Shown one piece after another: positions 12,647 to 21,873 of a stretch of 22,415 nt of DNA. The stretch lies in the IMG/VR virus record IMGVR_UViG_3300035698_022240, positions 1 to 22,415 of that record. One strand, given 5' to 3'. Source of the stretch: a virus. How positions within the stretch are numbered: position 1 is the first letter of the stretch; each line of letters opens with the position of its first letter. The position numbers and the translations under genes are program-made. A model generated the notes under the pieces. That model was given only the letters and a program-made list of their open reading frames with translations, searched no databases and had not been told where the DNA came from.

Positions 12647-15217
12647 ATGGCTTTGACACAAATTATGATCTATTGGGGTGATGGTTTCATCCAGGTTGAC
12701 AGTCCGTTCGCCTTCCCCGATTCGATATACAAGAACCTGAAATATTACCACCGCTCACTAGAGTGGGACGAGCGGCTCATGCGCCGCGTATCTTCCGGCG
12801 AATACCGGAATCTGTACACGTTTACGCACGGTTTGCGAGACGGAGAATACGTACAACAGATCCTTACCTACCCCGGATTCGCGCATAGACTCGTGGGGCT
12901 GTTCCGTAAGGAAGCATTACCGTTCGAGTTCGTTGACGTCCGTACCCCTCCTCCTACACCTGACATCGCAGCCGCTATGGCTGGATTACGGGAATACCAG
13001 TATGAAGGTGCGTACACCTGTCTGGCATCTGGCGGTGGCGTATTGGCCTGTCCTACGGGCTGGGGAAAGTGTATGTGTCCTGATACCAACGTCTTACACA
13101 CGAACGGAGAGGTAAAACGCATAGGTGATATCGCAGTAGGCGATACGCTGATGGGCGATGACTCAACACCCAGACGCGTGCTAAACCGAATAGACGGTAA
13201 CGGGCCCATGTACCGTATTACACCTAAGACAGGCCAAACATTCGACGTAGCAGATCATCATATACTCTGTTTGGTACAGTCAGGTGACTGCAAGCGCGAC
13301 AAATACCCTGCCGGGCATATCGTACAGCTTACGGTAGCCGATTACCTTCAACGGAGTAAGACGTTCAAACACAGGCATAAGCTTTACCGTGTACCCGTTG
13401 CGTTCGACGAGCAATCTGTTACGGTAGATCCGTATTGGTTAGGCCTTTGGCTTGGTGACGGCGACTGGTATAGGCCTAACATAACAACGGAAGACGCAGC
13501 AATAGTAGCTGCTATTTACGCTTACGCGGACACTATGGGTTTAGCTGTTACTAATAGCGGTGTACGGGAAACACATCGTACTCCGTCATACGCCATAGTT
13601 AAAACGTCAGGTAAACGTAACCCGTTAACGGATGCCATGCGCGCATACGGATTGCTGAAGTCGCGTAACAAGTTCATCCCGCAAGAGTTCATGACGAACT
13701 CCCGCGAAATCCGCCTGCAGTTACTGGCTGGTCTCATGGACTCAGACGGTAGCCTTAACGCTGGTACGGATTTTGATTTCGTTAATACGAATCACGAACT
13801 CGCAAACAGCGTGGCGTTTCTAGCCCGGTCACTAGGCTTACTGGTACACGACAGTGTGCGTAAATGTACGGGCTTCGGGGTAACAGTTGATGCGTCCCGC
13901 TTACGCATTACGGGCGACACACACCTGGTACCGACACGCTTGAAGCATAAACAAGCTGTGGTACGGCGCCAAAAGAAGAATCCACTCAGAACCGGGTTCA
14001 CAATCGAACGTATAGATGACGGCCCATACGTGGGTGTCCAGCTAGACGGTAACCATCGTTATTTGCTGGGTGACTGCACTGTAACGCATAATACGCATCT
14101 GATGAGCGCCATAATCAAGGCCTACGATCACAAAGAGCTAATTGCGCGTAATACACCCATTACTGTAGTAGCGACTCCGGAGAAGGAGATCACCCGTAAG
14201 GATTATAATGATCTGGTCGAGATGTTTCCCGATAGGGATGTGGGTTTGATCATGTCGGGTAAGAACAAGTACTCAGAGGATATACAGGTCTGCACGCTGG
14301 ACAGTCTGCATAGGCTGACCCTAGACGAAGTGGGCCTCCTGATCGTAGACGAGGTCCATACCGCCCCTACTGAGGCCCGCACAAATCTCATACTGTCTGC
14401 TACGAAAGCTTTGCGCTGGGGGGTGAGTGCTACACCAGCTGGACGCTTTGATGGCCGTGACAGGGTCACAGAAGGCCTTTTCGGGCCCGTGGTGTACCAC
14501 AGGACATATGAGCAAGGCATCACTGACGGGGCATTAGTGCCTATCAAGATATTCTGGGTACCAGCAGGGGAGCCCAGCATAGGCATGGATTCCTACGATA
14601 GGTATTCAGCCCGAACAGCGAAGTACCGTCACGGGATAGAACGGAACGAAAACCGAAATAAGGATATTGTGACCATATTACGCCGTATGCCACCCGCATT
14701 GCAGACCCTTTGCATTATGAAGCATTTGGCTCAGATGGACCACATTATCGCTGCCGCTGACTTCCAGTTGGACTTCGTACACGGAACAGAGCGACAGGAA
14801 GACTTAACCCGTAAGCGGTTGGACAACCTGGCGCCTGTACGTAAAAAAGAGCGTATCGCCATATATGATCGATTCGCGGCCGGAGAGATTCGACGTATCT
14901 TAAGCACGCACATCTACAAGCAAGGGGTCAACTTCCCGCAGCTGAGCGTGATTATTAACGCCGGCGGTGGTGGTGCCTCTATAGCGGCTGCCCAGATCCC
15001 GGGACGAGAAAGCCGAAACATAGACGGCAAAGATGAATCGTATCTGATCGATTTCTACCATCCATGGGACACCGTCACAGAACTAGACGGACGGCTGAAA
15101 GATGGGCCAATTCGTAAAGATGATCTGTCCCGCGAAAAGGTATATACTCGATTGGGCTTCGAACAGGTCTGGTTGAATAGCGTGGATGAGCTACCGCTGT
15201 TGGAGCCCACGGCATAA
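12647..15217 (+). CDS. SF2 DNA/RNA helicase (UvsW-like) containing an intein
   Basis: This 856-aa precursor is a helicase split by a 341-residue intein (142-482), leaving a 515-aa mature enzyme. Motif I is PTGWGK at 136-141 continued by THLM after the intein. Motif II is DEVH (568-571), motif III is SATP (594-597), and the C-terminal QIPGRESRN is motif VI. It resembles phage UvsW-type helicases, which resolve branched recombination and replication intermediates. The N-terminal 110 residues would be a DNA-recognition domain. The mature helicase works only if the intein leaves, since it interrupts the ATP-binding loop. The stop overlaps the next start (TAATG). Confidence 0.88.
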   Translation: MALTQIMIYWGDGFIQVDSPFAFPDSIYKNLKYYHRSLEWDERLMRRVSSGEYRNLYTFTHGLRDGEYVQQILTYPGFAHRLVGLFRKEALPFEFVDVRTPPPTPDIAAAMAGLREYQYEGAYTCLASGGGVLACPTGWGKCMCPDTNVLHTNGEVKRIGDIAVGDTLMGDDSTPRRVLNRIDGNGPMYRITPKTGQTFDVADHHILCLVQSGDCKRDKYPAGHIVQLTVADYLQRSKTFKHRHKLYRVPVAFDEQSVTVDPYWLGLWLGDGDWYRPNITTEDAAIVAAIYAYADTMGLAVTNSGVRETHRTPSYAIVKTSGKRNPLTDAMRAYGLLKSRNKFIPQEFMTNSREIRLQLLAGLMDSDGSLNAGTDFDFVNTNHELANSVAFLARSLGLLVHDSVRKCTGFGVTVDASRLRITGDTHLVPTRLKHKQAVVRRQKKNPLRTGFTIERIDDGPYVGVQLDGNHRYLLGDCTVTHNTHLMSAIIKAYDHKELIARNTPITVVATPEKEITRKDYNDLVEMFPDRDVGLIMSGKNKYSEDIQVCTLDSLHRLTLDEVGLLIVDEVHTAPTEARTNLILSATKALRWGVSATPAGRFDGRDRVTEGLFGPVVYHRTYEQGITDGALVPIKIFWVPAGEPSIGMDSYDRYSARTAKYRHGIERNENRNKDIVTILRRMPPALQTLCIMKHLAQMDHIIAAADFQLDFVHGTERQEDLTRKRLDNLAPVRKKERIAIYDRFAAGEIRRILSTHIYKQGVNFPQLSVIINAGGGGASIAAAQIPGRESRNIDGKDESYLIDFYHPWDTVTELDGRLKDGPIRKDDLSREKVYTRLGFEQVWLNSVDELPLLEPTA
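13070..14092 (+). mobile_element. LAGLIDADG-bearing intein in helicase motif I
   Basis: The 341-residue insert starts with Cys142 (CMCPDTNVLH, splicing block A) and ends VTHN (block G), with Thr483 as the first C-extein residue. Between them is a block B-like segment (TGQTFDVADHHIL), two LAGLIDADG helices (WLGLWLGDGD about 263-272; LLAGLMDSDG about 359-368) and a block F-like DGPYVGVQLDGNHRYLLGD. It should therefore splice itself out and also cut intein-free alleles. Insertion between Lys and Thr of the P-loop (GK/T) is a favoured intein site. Cys1, the terminal His-Asn and the +1 Thr are all consistent with active splicing. Confidence 0.92.
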
Positions 15218-15834
15218 TGGACGATACCGAAACACAGGGTTATCTAGTATGGGACGCGTTCTACACGTTTATGGAACAGCGTTGCAACGGATACAGGGGT
15301 CGGGGTCAGTTCTGGACCAACCGCTATTACAAGACGTTCTGCAAGCTCGGCGAGGTAGTTGCCGCAAATCAGTACGACATTACTGATTTCATTACAATGA
15401 ACGTGCAGATGGTCAGTAAGAACCACAAATACATTACGCCGAAGGACTTACTGTCTGCCGACGCAATCGAAAGATACAAGGAATGTGTAGCACGCCGGGG
15501 TATTACCGACGCAGCAGAGGTCTGGAAGCACCAGGTTACTTTGCTCGTCGATATCTCGGTAGCGCTGATCCCGAAAAAGTACGCCAACGAAGTCGAACTG
15601 TTACTAGATCTCCATATGCCCTTTTGGGCGTGGTTTCGTGTCGCATACCCTTCGCCGATCGAGCTCAGGTTGTTCGATCAGTACGCGACATTGGCATGGA
15701 GTGAATTGCAGCAGGACGCACGGGCAAGGACGTTCGTACGCCAGAATTTCGGAGACAGACTAACAGAATTGGAACGGCGCGTAGCTCGATTCAATGATTC
15801 GCCGTTACAAGGAGGTACCCATGCTCACACGTGA
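15217..15834 (+). CDS. hypothetical protein in the replication cluster, 205 aa
   Basis: The ATG overlaps the helicase stop (TAATG) and the 3' end overlaps the DnaB start by 14 bases. The protein is helical and soluble, with many aromatic residues in the N-terminal half (WDAFYTFMEQ, FWTNRYYKTF) and a basic C-terminus. By position it could be a helicase loader or replisome partner, but no motif confirms that. I see no Walker motif. Confidence 0.7.
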   Translation: MDDTETQGYLVWDAFYTFMEQRCNGYRGRGQFWTNRYYKTFCKLGEVVAANQYDITDFITMNVQMVSKNHKYITPKDLLSADAIERYKECVARRGITDAAEVWKHQVTLLVDISVALIPKKYANEVELLLDLHMPFWAWFRVAYPSPIELRLFDQYATLAWSELQQDARARTFVRQNFGDRLTELERRVARFNDSPLQGGTHAHT

Positions 15835-17299
15835 TTTCCAGATTAAACTGATTGTGCATTTAGCTAAGGATCCAGCGTTGTTCGCCAAAGTGCGCCCGCT
15901 ATTACAGCTGAGCGATCTAGATTTATCAGCCTGCCAGTTGATTTGGGAGTCGTTAATTCGATTCCATGACCAGTTCAATCGATTGCCACATTTCGATACA
16001 TTGCAGTCCCACGTCCTGTATGTGCTACAGAATGTGGATGGTGCAACCCTGACACGTATGCTCCCGGAGGAGTATCCGGCATTAGCGCATGTCATGAGCG
16101 AGATCTCAGGCACAGCAGTACTCGACAGTGAGTATTACTACAGTTGCTTACCCGCATATCTGAAGAGCATTCGTATAAGCAGGGCAACGGAGTCGTTCGG
16201 CGGTCTCCATGCAGGGCAGAACGCTGAGCAGTTTATCAGTGTAGTAAGGGATATCGATGAGAGCGTTAAAGTCGATACTGGTATCAAAATAGACGGTATG
16301 CTAACCAACCCAGAACCTAGATTCCATCAGGATTCCATGATACGTATCCCAACCATGTTGCCTATCCTCAACGATAAGATCGACAATGGACTGGGCCGCG
16401 GAGAGTGCGGCATGATAGTAGCGTGTCCGGGTGTGGGTAAGACTACTGGGCTGATTAACTTCTTGGACGGTTGTGTGGCTAGTGGTAAACACGCGTTGTT
16501 CCTGACATTGGAACTGACAGCTGTACGTATTAAGCATAGGTACCAAGCCATTACGGCCGGCATACCGGCGCAGTACTTTAAGCGTCCCGTAACTGAGTGG
16601 CCTGAAGCGCTGTTGAGAATGTACGACGCCGTACTTGACCCCATTCAGAATCCCATGATAACGTATCCCTCTATTGTGGATCTGTCGAAATCGGCACCTA
16701 CGATAGCCCAGATCAATGAAACAGTGTCGATGTGGAAAGAACAGTGTTACAAGAACGGTGGCGACCCCGACAAAGAATGTGTTGCAGTGTTTGTGGACTG
16801 GCTGGATAAAATAGATCCTAGGGGCATCGCAAGATGCACCACCCAGACCAAGGATGATAGGATGTTAACATTGACCAGTGAAGCCTTGGCCGAAGTAGGC
16901 CGAAAACAGAACGTAGCCATGTGGACAGCGACGCAGGCAAATCGCGACGGTGATGGCAGAGAAAAACTTGATATGCGTCATACCGCTTACGCCTACCACA
17001 AACATGATGCAATGGATCTGAGTATTGGATTCGGTGTCGTGGATGCGGCAGAACTGCCTGTAGGCCCCGCCGACACAAATGAAAACGCGTGCAGCCGATC
17101 GCTCATCGGCAACATCATGAAAAACAGGGATAACCCCACCGGGTCATTCGAGTTCTATCAAGGTTCAACACTTCGATTCTGGAACACTGAAAGCGTAGCA
17201 GCAGAAGAACAAAGAAGAGGAAAAGAGGACGGATACGCAGGCGTCAAACAGGTACATAGTGACGCTATGCTCCACAGTACACATGCAAAACTTAGCTAA
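15821..17299 (+). CDS. dnaB: DnaB-type replicative helicase
   Basis: This 492-aa protein has a helical N-terminal domain (about 1-150) and a RecA-like motor. Walker A is ACPGVGKTT (201-209). An L-T-L-E-L segment follows (228-232). Walker B is VFVDWLD (323-329), and ATQANRDGDG occupies the position of motif H3. It should form the hexameric helicase at the phage replication fork. I choose the ATG at 15821, preceded by AAGGAGGTACCC, over the earlier ATG at 15794, which has no binding site. Its end overlaps the primase gene, and primase and helicase probably work as one complex. Confidence 0.85.
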   Translation: MLTRDFQIKLIVHLAKDPALFAKVRPLLQLSDLDLSACQLIWESLIRFHDQFNRLPHFDTLQSHVLYVLQNVDGATLTRMLPEEYPALAHVMSEISGTAVLDSEYYYSCLPAYLKSIRISRATESFGGLHAGQNAEQFISVVRDIDESVKVDTGIKIDGMLTNPEPRFHQDSMIRIPTMLPILNDKIDNGLGRGECGMIVACPGVGKTTGLINFLDGCVASGKHALFLTLELTAVRIKHRYQAITAGIPAQYFKRPVTEWPEALLRMYDAVLDPIQNPMITYPSIVDLSKSAPTIAQINETVSMWKEQCYKNGGDPDKECVAVFVDWLDKIDPRGIARCTTQTKDDRMLTLTSEALAEVGRKQNVAMWTATQANRDGDGREKLDMRHTAYAYHKHDAMDLSIGFGVVDAAELPVGPADTNENACSRSLIGNIMKNRDNPTGSFEFYQGSTLRFWNTESVAAEEQRRGKEDGYAGVKQVHSDAMLHSTHAKLS

Positions 17300-18245
17300 C
17301 GTAGAAAGATCTATACGCCAGAAATTCGGGAAAGTGAAACGGTCACAGGGCAAGAAAGGTCCTGAACTAATAGTCCGTTGTCCCGAATGCGGTAAGTGGA
17401 AGCTCTATATCAACTTGCAAGTAGGGACCTATCTCTGTTTCAAGGGTTGTAGATCTGGGCACATCAGCGATCTGCTGGACATGCCTGACACCGCTTTCCA
17501 AGCGATACCAGCACCTCCGCCGCAAGCATTGGTTACTTCGGTGATGCCTGGTGAGCTTATAGGATTGATCGAAGCCGGGGAAGACAATCCTGGCAACCTA
17601 TATCTGCGCTCACGTAATTTCGATCCGGCCTACCTGGATAAGCAATACGGCGTACGTTATTGCACCCGGGGCCGCGTATTCGGAGGCGTGTTCAATACCA
17701 CTGGTTCACTGATATTCCCCTTCTATGTGAATGGGGTACTAGCGGGCTGGCAGGCACGATTACTCTATAACCCGGATAAGTTAACCCCGGAAGAGTGTGG
17801 CGCAATGGGGTTCCCCCGCGACGAAGACGGTGACTATCTCAAACCGCCTAAGTACTTCACGTGTCCAGGACTGGAACGCAGCAGAGCGCTATTCAATTTC
17901 GATTGGGCACGCAAGAGCGACGTAGTGGTGCTGTGTGAAGGCGTATTCGACGCTATGGCTGTAGGCCGTTGTGCAGTCGCTACGCTGGGTAAGAAGTTAC
18001 CTGAGCAGCAACTACAGGTGGTTAAGTCCCTCTGGGGGGTCGTAGTGATCCTATTGGATCCGGATGCGGTTGAGGACATCGAGAGCGCACGACAGAAAGT
18101 CAGCCGTTCCTCGATAGCTATCCCCGTAATGCTAAAAGGATTCAAGGATCCTGGCGATGCCCCACGTGATGAGATATGGGCACAGATCGGCGCTGCCGCA
18201 CATAAACAGGGTGTTGATTTACTCCAATACAAACTTGTTATTTAA
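17259..18245 (+). CDS. DnaG/TOPRIM-type DNA primase
   Basis: Residues are numbered from the GTG at 17259. A zinc ribbon is formed by C41, C44, C60 and C64 (CPECGKWKLY ... CFKGC). The TOPRIM catalytic part has E227 (LCEGVFDA), D267/D269 (LLDPDA) and KDPGDA (296-301). The enzyme makes RNA primers for the DnaB-type helicase and the polymerase. Two starts are possible: GTG 17259, with a modest AGG in front, or ATG 17283, which has no visible binding site. Both overlap the dnaB end. The 328-aa length is short for bacterial DnaG but normal for a phage primase without the helicase-binding C-terminal domain. Confidence 0.85.
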   Translation: MTLCSTVHMQNLANVERSIRQKFGKVKRSQGKKGPELIVRCPECGKWKLYINLQVGTYLCFKGCRSGHISDLLDMPDTAFQAIPAPPPQALVTSVMPGELIGLIEAGEDNPGNLYLRSRNFDPAYLDKQYGVRYCTRGRVFGGVFNTTGSLIFPFYVNGVLAGWQARLLYNPDKLTPEECGAMGFPRDEDGDYLKPPKYFTCPGLERSRALFNFDWARKSDVVVLCEGVFDAMAVGRCAVATLGKKLPEQQLQVVKSLWGVVVILLDPDAVEDIESARQKVSRSSIAIPVMLKGFKDPGDAPRDEIWAQIGAAAHKQGVDLLQYKLVI

Positions 18246-18253
18246 GGACGAAT

Positions 18254-18799
18254 ATGAGCAGGAAATACCTGAACGAAAAATGGTGCGTGCGATGTGGCCG
18301 AACAGGCCCGACGCCGTACCTGAAGCAGCATTACCGTAAACTGGTGCATAACCCCCACGACTTCATGATGGGGTTCAGTGAATCAGATCTGCGGGTGCTG
18401 GATCTGGGTTGTGGCAATGGCCGCAATACTGAGTTCATGAAAGAACAGGGCTACACCAATGTAGCTGCCCTGGACATGGTCGGGGATTACGGATGCGCGG
18501 TGCCGCTAGGGAAAGGCAGGTTACCGGTATTCGATAGTACGGCAGATATCGTGCTGGCTAACTTCGTATTCATGTTCCTCAATCAGAAGGAACGTAAGCA
18601 ACTCATTAGAGAGATCAAACGTGTAGCACGATCTGGCTGTACCATCATGGTAGAGCTGTATCCAGCAAAGGATAGTTTCGCCCCGACAGACGAGGCGTGT
18701 GTAGAGCTCTTAGACGAGCTATTCGACCAGCTTAACTGGACGAAAATCCTGAAAAGCAAATATCGCTTTATAGCGAAATGGGGTTCCGATGTCTATTGA
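18254..18799 (+). CDS. class I SAM-dependent methyltransferase
   Basis: This 181-aa protein has the SAM-binding glycine loop VLDLGCGNGRNT (about 48-59), followed by an acidic residue at the end of the second strand (AALDMVGDY) and DIVLANFVFMFL as motif IV-like. An N-terminal CVRCG adds a zinc knuckle or a stray Cys pair. The substrate cannot be told: no DNA-methyltransferase DPPY or PC motif is seen, and the family is usually small-molecule, protein or RNA directed. An AAGGA site precedes the ATG. The end overlaps the polymerase start by 11 bases, so it is part of the replication transcript. Confidence 0.75.
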   Translation: MSRKYLNEKWCVRCGRTGPTPYLKQHYRKLVHNPHDFMMGFSESDLRVLDLGCGNGRNTEFMKEQGYTNVAALDMVGDYGCAVPLGKGRLPVFDSTADIVLANFVFMFLNQKERKQLIREIKRVARSGCTIMVELYPAKDSFAPTDEACVELLDELFDQLNWTKILKSKYRFIAKWGSDVY

Positions 18800-21019
18800 T
18801 CCCGAAGAAGTCATCCCTACGTGGTTGAATAACACCCAGATCCTGAACGGGGTCAAGTGGATAGTGGGCCACGGAGCCCTTCCTGCGGACTGTATGATTG
18901 TAGGGGACTCCCCCGGCCGTGACGATGTACGGTACGGGAAGGTCTTTACCGGTGACGGCGGTACACACATGTTCAAGACAGCCAGGGAATGTGGCTTCGA
19001 CACGAGCAAAGCGTATCTGACTAATGCGGTGAAGTACCAACCCAAAGGTAACAAAAAGGTAAACGCCCACGATCTAAAGGTCTGTGGTCCTATTCTCCAG
19101 GAGGAGATACTGCGGTGTAAGCCCAAGGTGATCATTACGATGGGCGCCAAGGCGTTTAATGCGGTGGTGGGTAAGGGCTACGAGTTCTCACAGTATCGCG
19201 GTACTGAGCTGATGCATCCACTCCATGAAGGCGTGCGTGTATTCCCGCTCTATAGCCCTAATTACGTAGTGCGCAATCCTGACGCGGACCGTTTGTTCCG
19301 ACAGGACTGGAAACAGATAACCGCTACCCATACTGGTAAGACGTTAGAGCCGGATGTCACGGAGTACGTGGTCATCAAGACCGTGAAGGATTTGCGCTGG
19401 TTCAAGGACTGGTTGTTAAAGACTTACCCCAATCCTATCCTGGCAGTTGACTGTGAGTGGCACGGCATCACCTGGATGCACAAGGATCGGTATATCCGGA
19501 CTGTGCAGCTGGGGTACGAAATAGGGAAGTCGGTGGTCATAGAATTCGATGACACCTTTATCCCACATATGGATGAGAGTGGTAAGCTAACCGGAATCAC
19601 CCGTGTACCCGTGATGGATGACCATGATGAAGCCTGGTCTATACTGAGGGAGCTGCTTGAAAATTCTCAAGTGGGGCTATTGGGGCACAACATCATAGCT
19701 GATGGGGAATGGCTCATGTCATACGGCATCGATATTCGGGACAGGGTAGTGTACGACACTATGCTGGCCGAGTACCTGTTGAATGACCAGGGGCCGTGGA
19801 ACCTGAATGAGTGCACAGTCAAGTACACCAATATGGGCCGCTACGATATGGGTCTGGTGCGGTGGAAAGAGATGAATAAGGATCTATGGCGGCACGGCTA
19901 CGGAGCTGTACCCAGAGAGAACCTTATCCCGTACTCCGCGAAAGACGTGGATGCGGTGTTGCGTATAGCAGCCAAACAAGCGCCACTGATGGCCGAGTTC
20001 ATGGAACCCAGAGGTGTTAACGGCGAGATACCCAGCTTATGGGACATCACGTTACAGACGCAGCGCGTACTATACGAGATAGAGATCACCGGAATGGAGA
20101 TTGACGCAGACAGGCTGAAGGAGATAGAGATAGCTTACCTGGCCAAGCTGGCTGACCTGGAAACCAGGTTAGTACAGATGGTAGAGCAGATAGGGATCGA
20201 TAACTTCAATCACCGGTCGCAACCGCAGGTCTCGAAGTTACTGTTTGATACCTTAGGTCTGCAACCGGTTAAGACTACCTCGAACAGGCCCTGGAGTTGG
20301 GTACTGCAACAGGCGCCTGAGCTGCAAGCCACATGTAACCCATCTACGGACAAGACAACGTTGGAGATCTTGGAGGAGTCGCACCCAGTTGTAAAACTGA
20401 TCATGCACGTCCGCCGAGTAGATACCATACGTAAGATGTTCCTGACTACGAAGGATGATAAAGACCAGTCTGATACCGGAGGCGGTATCGGCTCTAAGAT
20501 ATGGCCGGATGGTCGTATGCATCCACGTTTCTCGCAGCTAAGCGATACTGGACGATTCCGCACCAGTAAGCCTAACTGCCAGAACTGGCCCAAACGGGCA
20601 GAAGAAAGTATGGTCCCTGTGTTCGGGGACAAGAAGTCGGTACCACCGGGTGTAAGGACAATAGTAGTACCCACCTATGGCCACGTGTTAATGGAAGCAG
20701 ATTTTATGCAAGCCGAGCTGTTCGTGCTGGCGGCGTTAGCTGGCGATACCACTATGTGGGACGTGCTGACGACACCAGGCAAGGACATGCATGATATGAC
20801 CGCCATATCAGCGTTTGGAATAATCGTATTAGATGCAAGTGGTGCGCCTATCAATCAGGCTGGGGTTCCCGTGGAATCACCAGAACTGTTAGATCTGGCG
20901 GCACGTGACATAAAACAGTTCGAGGAGCTACAGAAGACCTGGATTTACGTAGACCAGAAGAGCAAGCGCATGACGCGTAAGAACTTCAAGTCTGGTATCC
21001 GGGTGAGCGCAAAGAATCT
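18789..21019 (+). CDS. family A DNA polymerase with N-terminal UDG-like domain, exon 1
   Basis: Exon 1 encodes about 743 residues. First comes a uracil-DNA-glycosylase-like domain (about 1-180), with GDSPGRDD (39-46), KVFTGDGG, and SPNY (156-159) in place of the usual HPS. A 3'-5' exonuclease follows, with D221/E223 (VDCEW), N301/D305 (HNIIADGE) and Y382/D386 (YSAKD). Then comes the polymerase domain, with the GRFRTSKPNCQNW stretch, motif A D638 (EADFMQAELF) and the start of motif B, R738/K742. The frame would stop at 21027-21029 in mid motif B, so group I splicing is needed. The link of UDG-like domain and polymerase is known from SPO1-like phages. The ribosome binding site is weak. Confidence 0.9.
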
Positions 21020-21034
21020 TTCGGCTTGACACGT

Positions 21035-21061
21035 ATAACACGTTTGATAATGTGGTGTTAT
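21035..21061 (+). promoter_or_regulatory. hairpin that hides the endonuclease start codon
   Basis: ATAACAC (21035-21041) pairs with GTGTTAT (21055-21061), a perfect 7-bp stem with a 13-base loop. The right arm contains the first two bases of the ATG at 21060. It is probably intron stem P2 or a translation-control hairpin; intron endonuclease genes in T4 are known to have sequestered starts. Confidence 0.6.
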
Positions 21062-21179
21062 GAAACCAACAGAAATAACGTGTAAACAGTGTGGGCGACC
21101 GTTTGTCGCCAGGGACCCAAGAAAAATGTATTGTTCACAAGTATGTAACGGTAAAGCACAACGGGCTAAACAGACCTAA
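21060..21179 (+). CDS. first zinc-ribbon part of intron HNH endonuclease, frame 0
   Basis: A 39-codon frame from ATG to TAA encodes one FCS-like zinc ribbon: CKQCGRPF (8-15), then YCSQVC (24-29). The following frame carries three more ribbons of the same type and the HNH domain. This looks like the natural N-terminus of that protein, separated by a +1 shift at CAG-ACC-TAA-G. Skipping one base there reads AKQT-KVRDNLPERKC without a break. It could be a programmed frameshift, a decaying gene or a sequencing error. Confidence 0.6.
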   Translation: MKPTEITCKQCGRPFVARDPRKMYCSQVCNGKAQRAKQT

Positions 21180-21180
21180 G

Positions 21181-21873
21181 GTGCGCGACAACTTACCAGA
21201 ACGTAAATGTGAGGAATGCGGTACAAAGTTCAAACCATATAGCAAGCGTAATCGGTTTTGCACGGAAGCGTGTAAAACCACTAATAAAAGTCGGACCCGT
21301 AGTTACCCGCATACCTGTATAGGTTGCGCCGTAACATTCACGTCCAAGCTACCACGTACTAAATACTGTTCGCGTAGTTGTGCTCTAACGCACACTATAG
21401 TGGCGAAGGTATTGGTATGCGTGGACTGCGGCTGTGAGTTCGAGTTCGTAGGACGTACACGCAAGCATCGATGTGATGCTTGTTCGGATAAGTACTGGAG
21501 AGGTTATCTTTCCCGCTACTCGTCTGATTACGACGGGCGTTATAGACAACAACTAAGATCTAAGCCAACTAAAACACGCTACGCGTTTCGGAAACTGTGT
21601 TGGACCTACTGGCCTAAATGCTGCGTTATATGTGGCGCATTAGTAAAAGTAGATGTTCACCATATTGACGGAAACGTAACCAATGATTACATTGGCAATC
21701 TAGCGCCATTGTGTAGACAGCACCATAAGCTGACACACAAAAAAGACGGCCGTGATTTGACAATCAAGTTATTTGAACTTTGGCCTGCGGGCCCCCAAGC
21801 AATTGGGACCGCTGTCCAGCAATGGATGGCTGAGCACACCGCTAATTCGGGGAACCCTACGTCATGCAAATGA
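21181..21873 (+). CDS. HNH homing endonuclease of intron 1, main part
   Basis: From GTG 21181 the frame encodes 230 residues. Three Cys-pair ribbons come first (CEECGTKF with FCTEAC; CIGCAVTF with YCSRSC; CVDCGCEF with CDAC). An HNH nuclease domain follows, with CCVICG as the zinc pair, VDVHHIDGN as the catalytic histidines, NLAPLC, and RQHHKLTHK. It would nick or cut intron-free polymerase genes to drive homing. A GTG at 21091 is in frame, but translation from there crosses the frame-0 zinc ribbon and looks spurious. The natural product is probably the frame-0 part joined by a +1 shift. Its last 12 codons lie inside the ribozyme core (P3-P5), so protein and RNA sequence are both constrained. 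Confidence 0.85.
   Translation: MRDNLPERKCEECGTKFKPYSKRNRFCTEACKTTNKSRTRSYPHTCIGCAVTFTSKLPRTKYCSRSCALTHTIVAKVLVCVDCGCEFEFVGRTRKHRCDACSDKYWRGYLSRYSSDYDGRYRQQLRSKPTKTRYAFRKLCWTYWPKCCVICGALVKVDVHHIDGNVTNDYIGNLAPLCRQHHKLTHKKDGRDLTIKLFELWPAGPQAIGTAVQQWMAEHTANSGNPTSCK

Noticed and set aside
12570-12680. Short frame starting MHGTQSRFRKHL before the helicase
   Set aside because: No ribosome binding site, it overlaps the helicase start and the hairpin, and its composition is not convincing.
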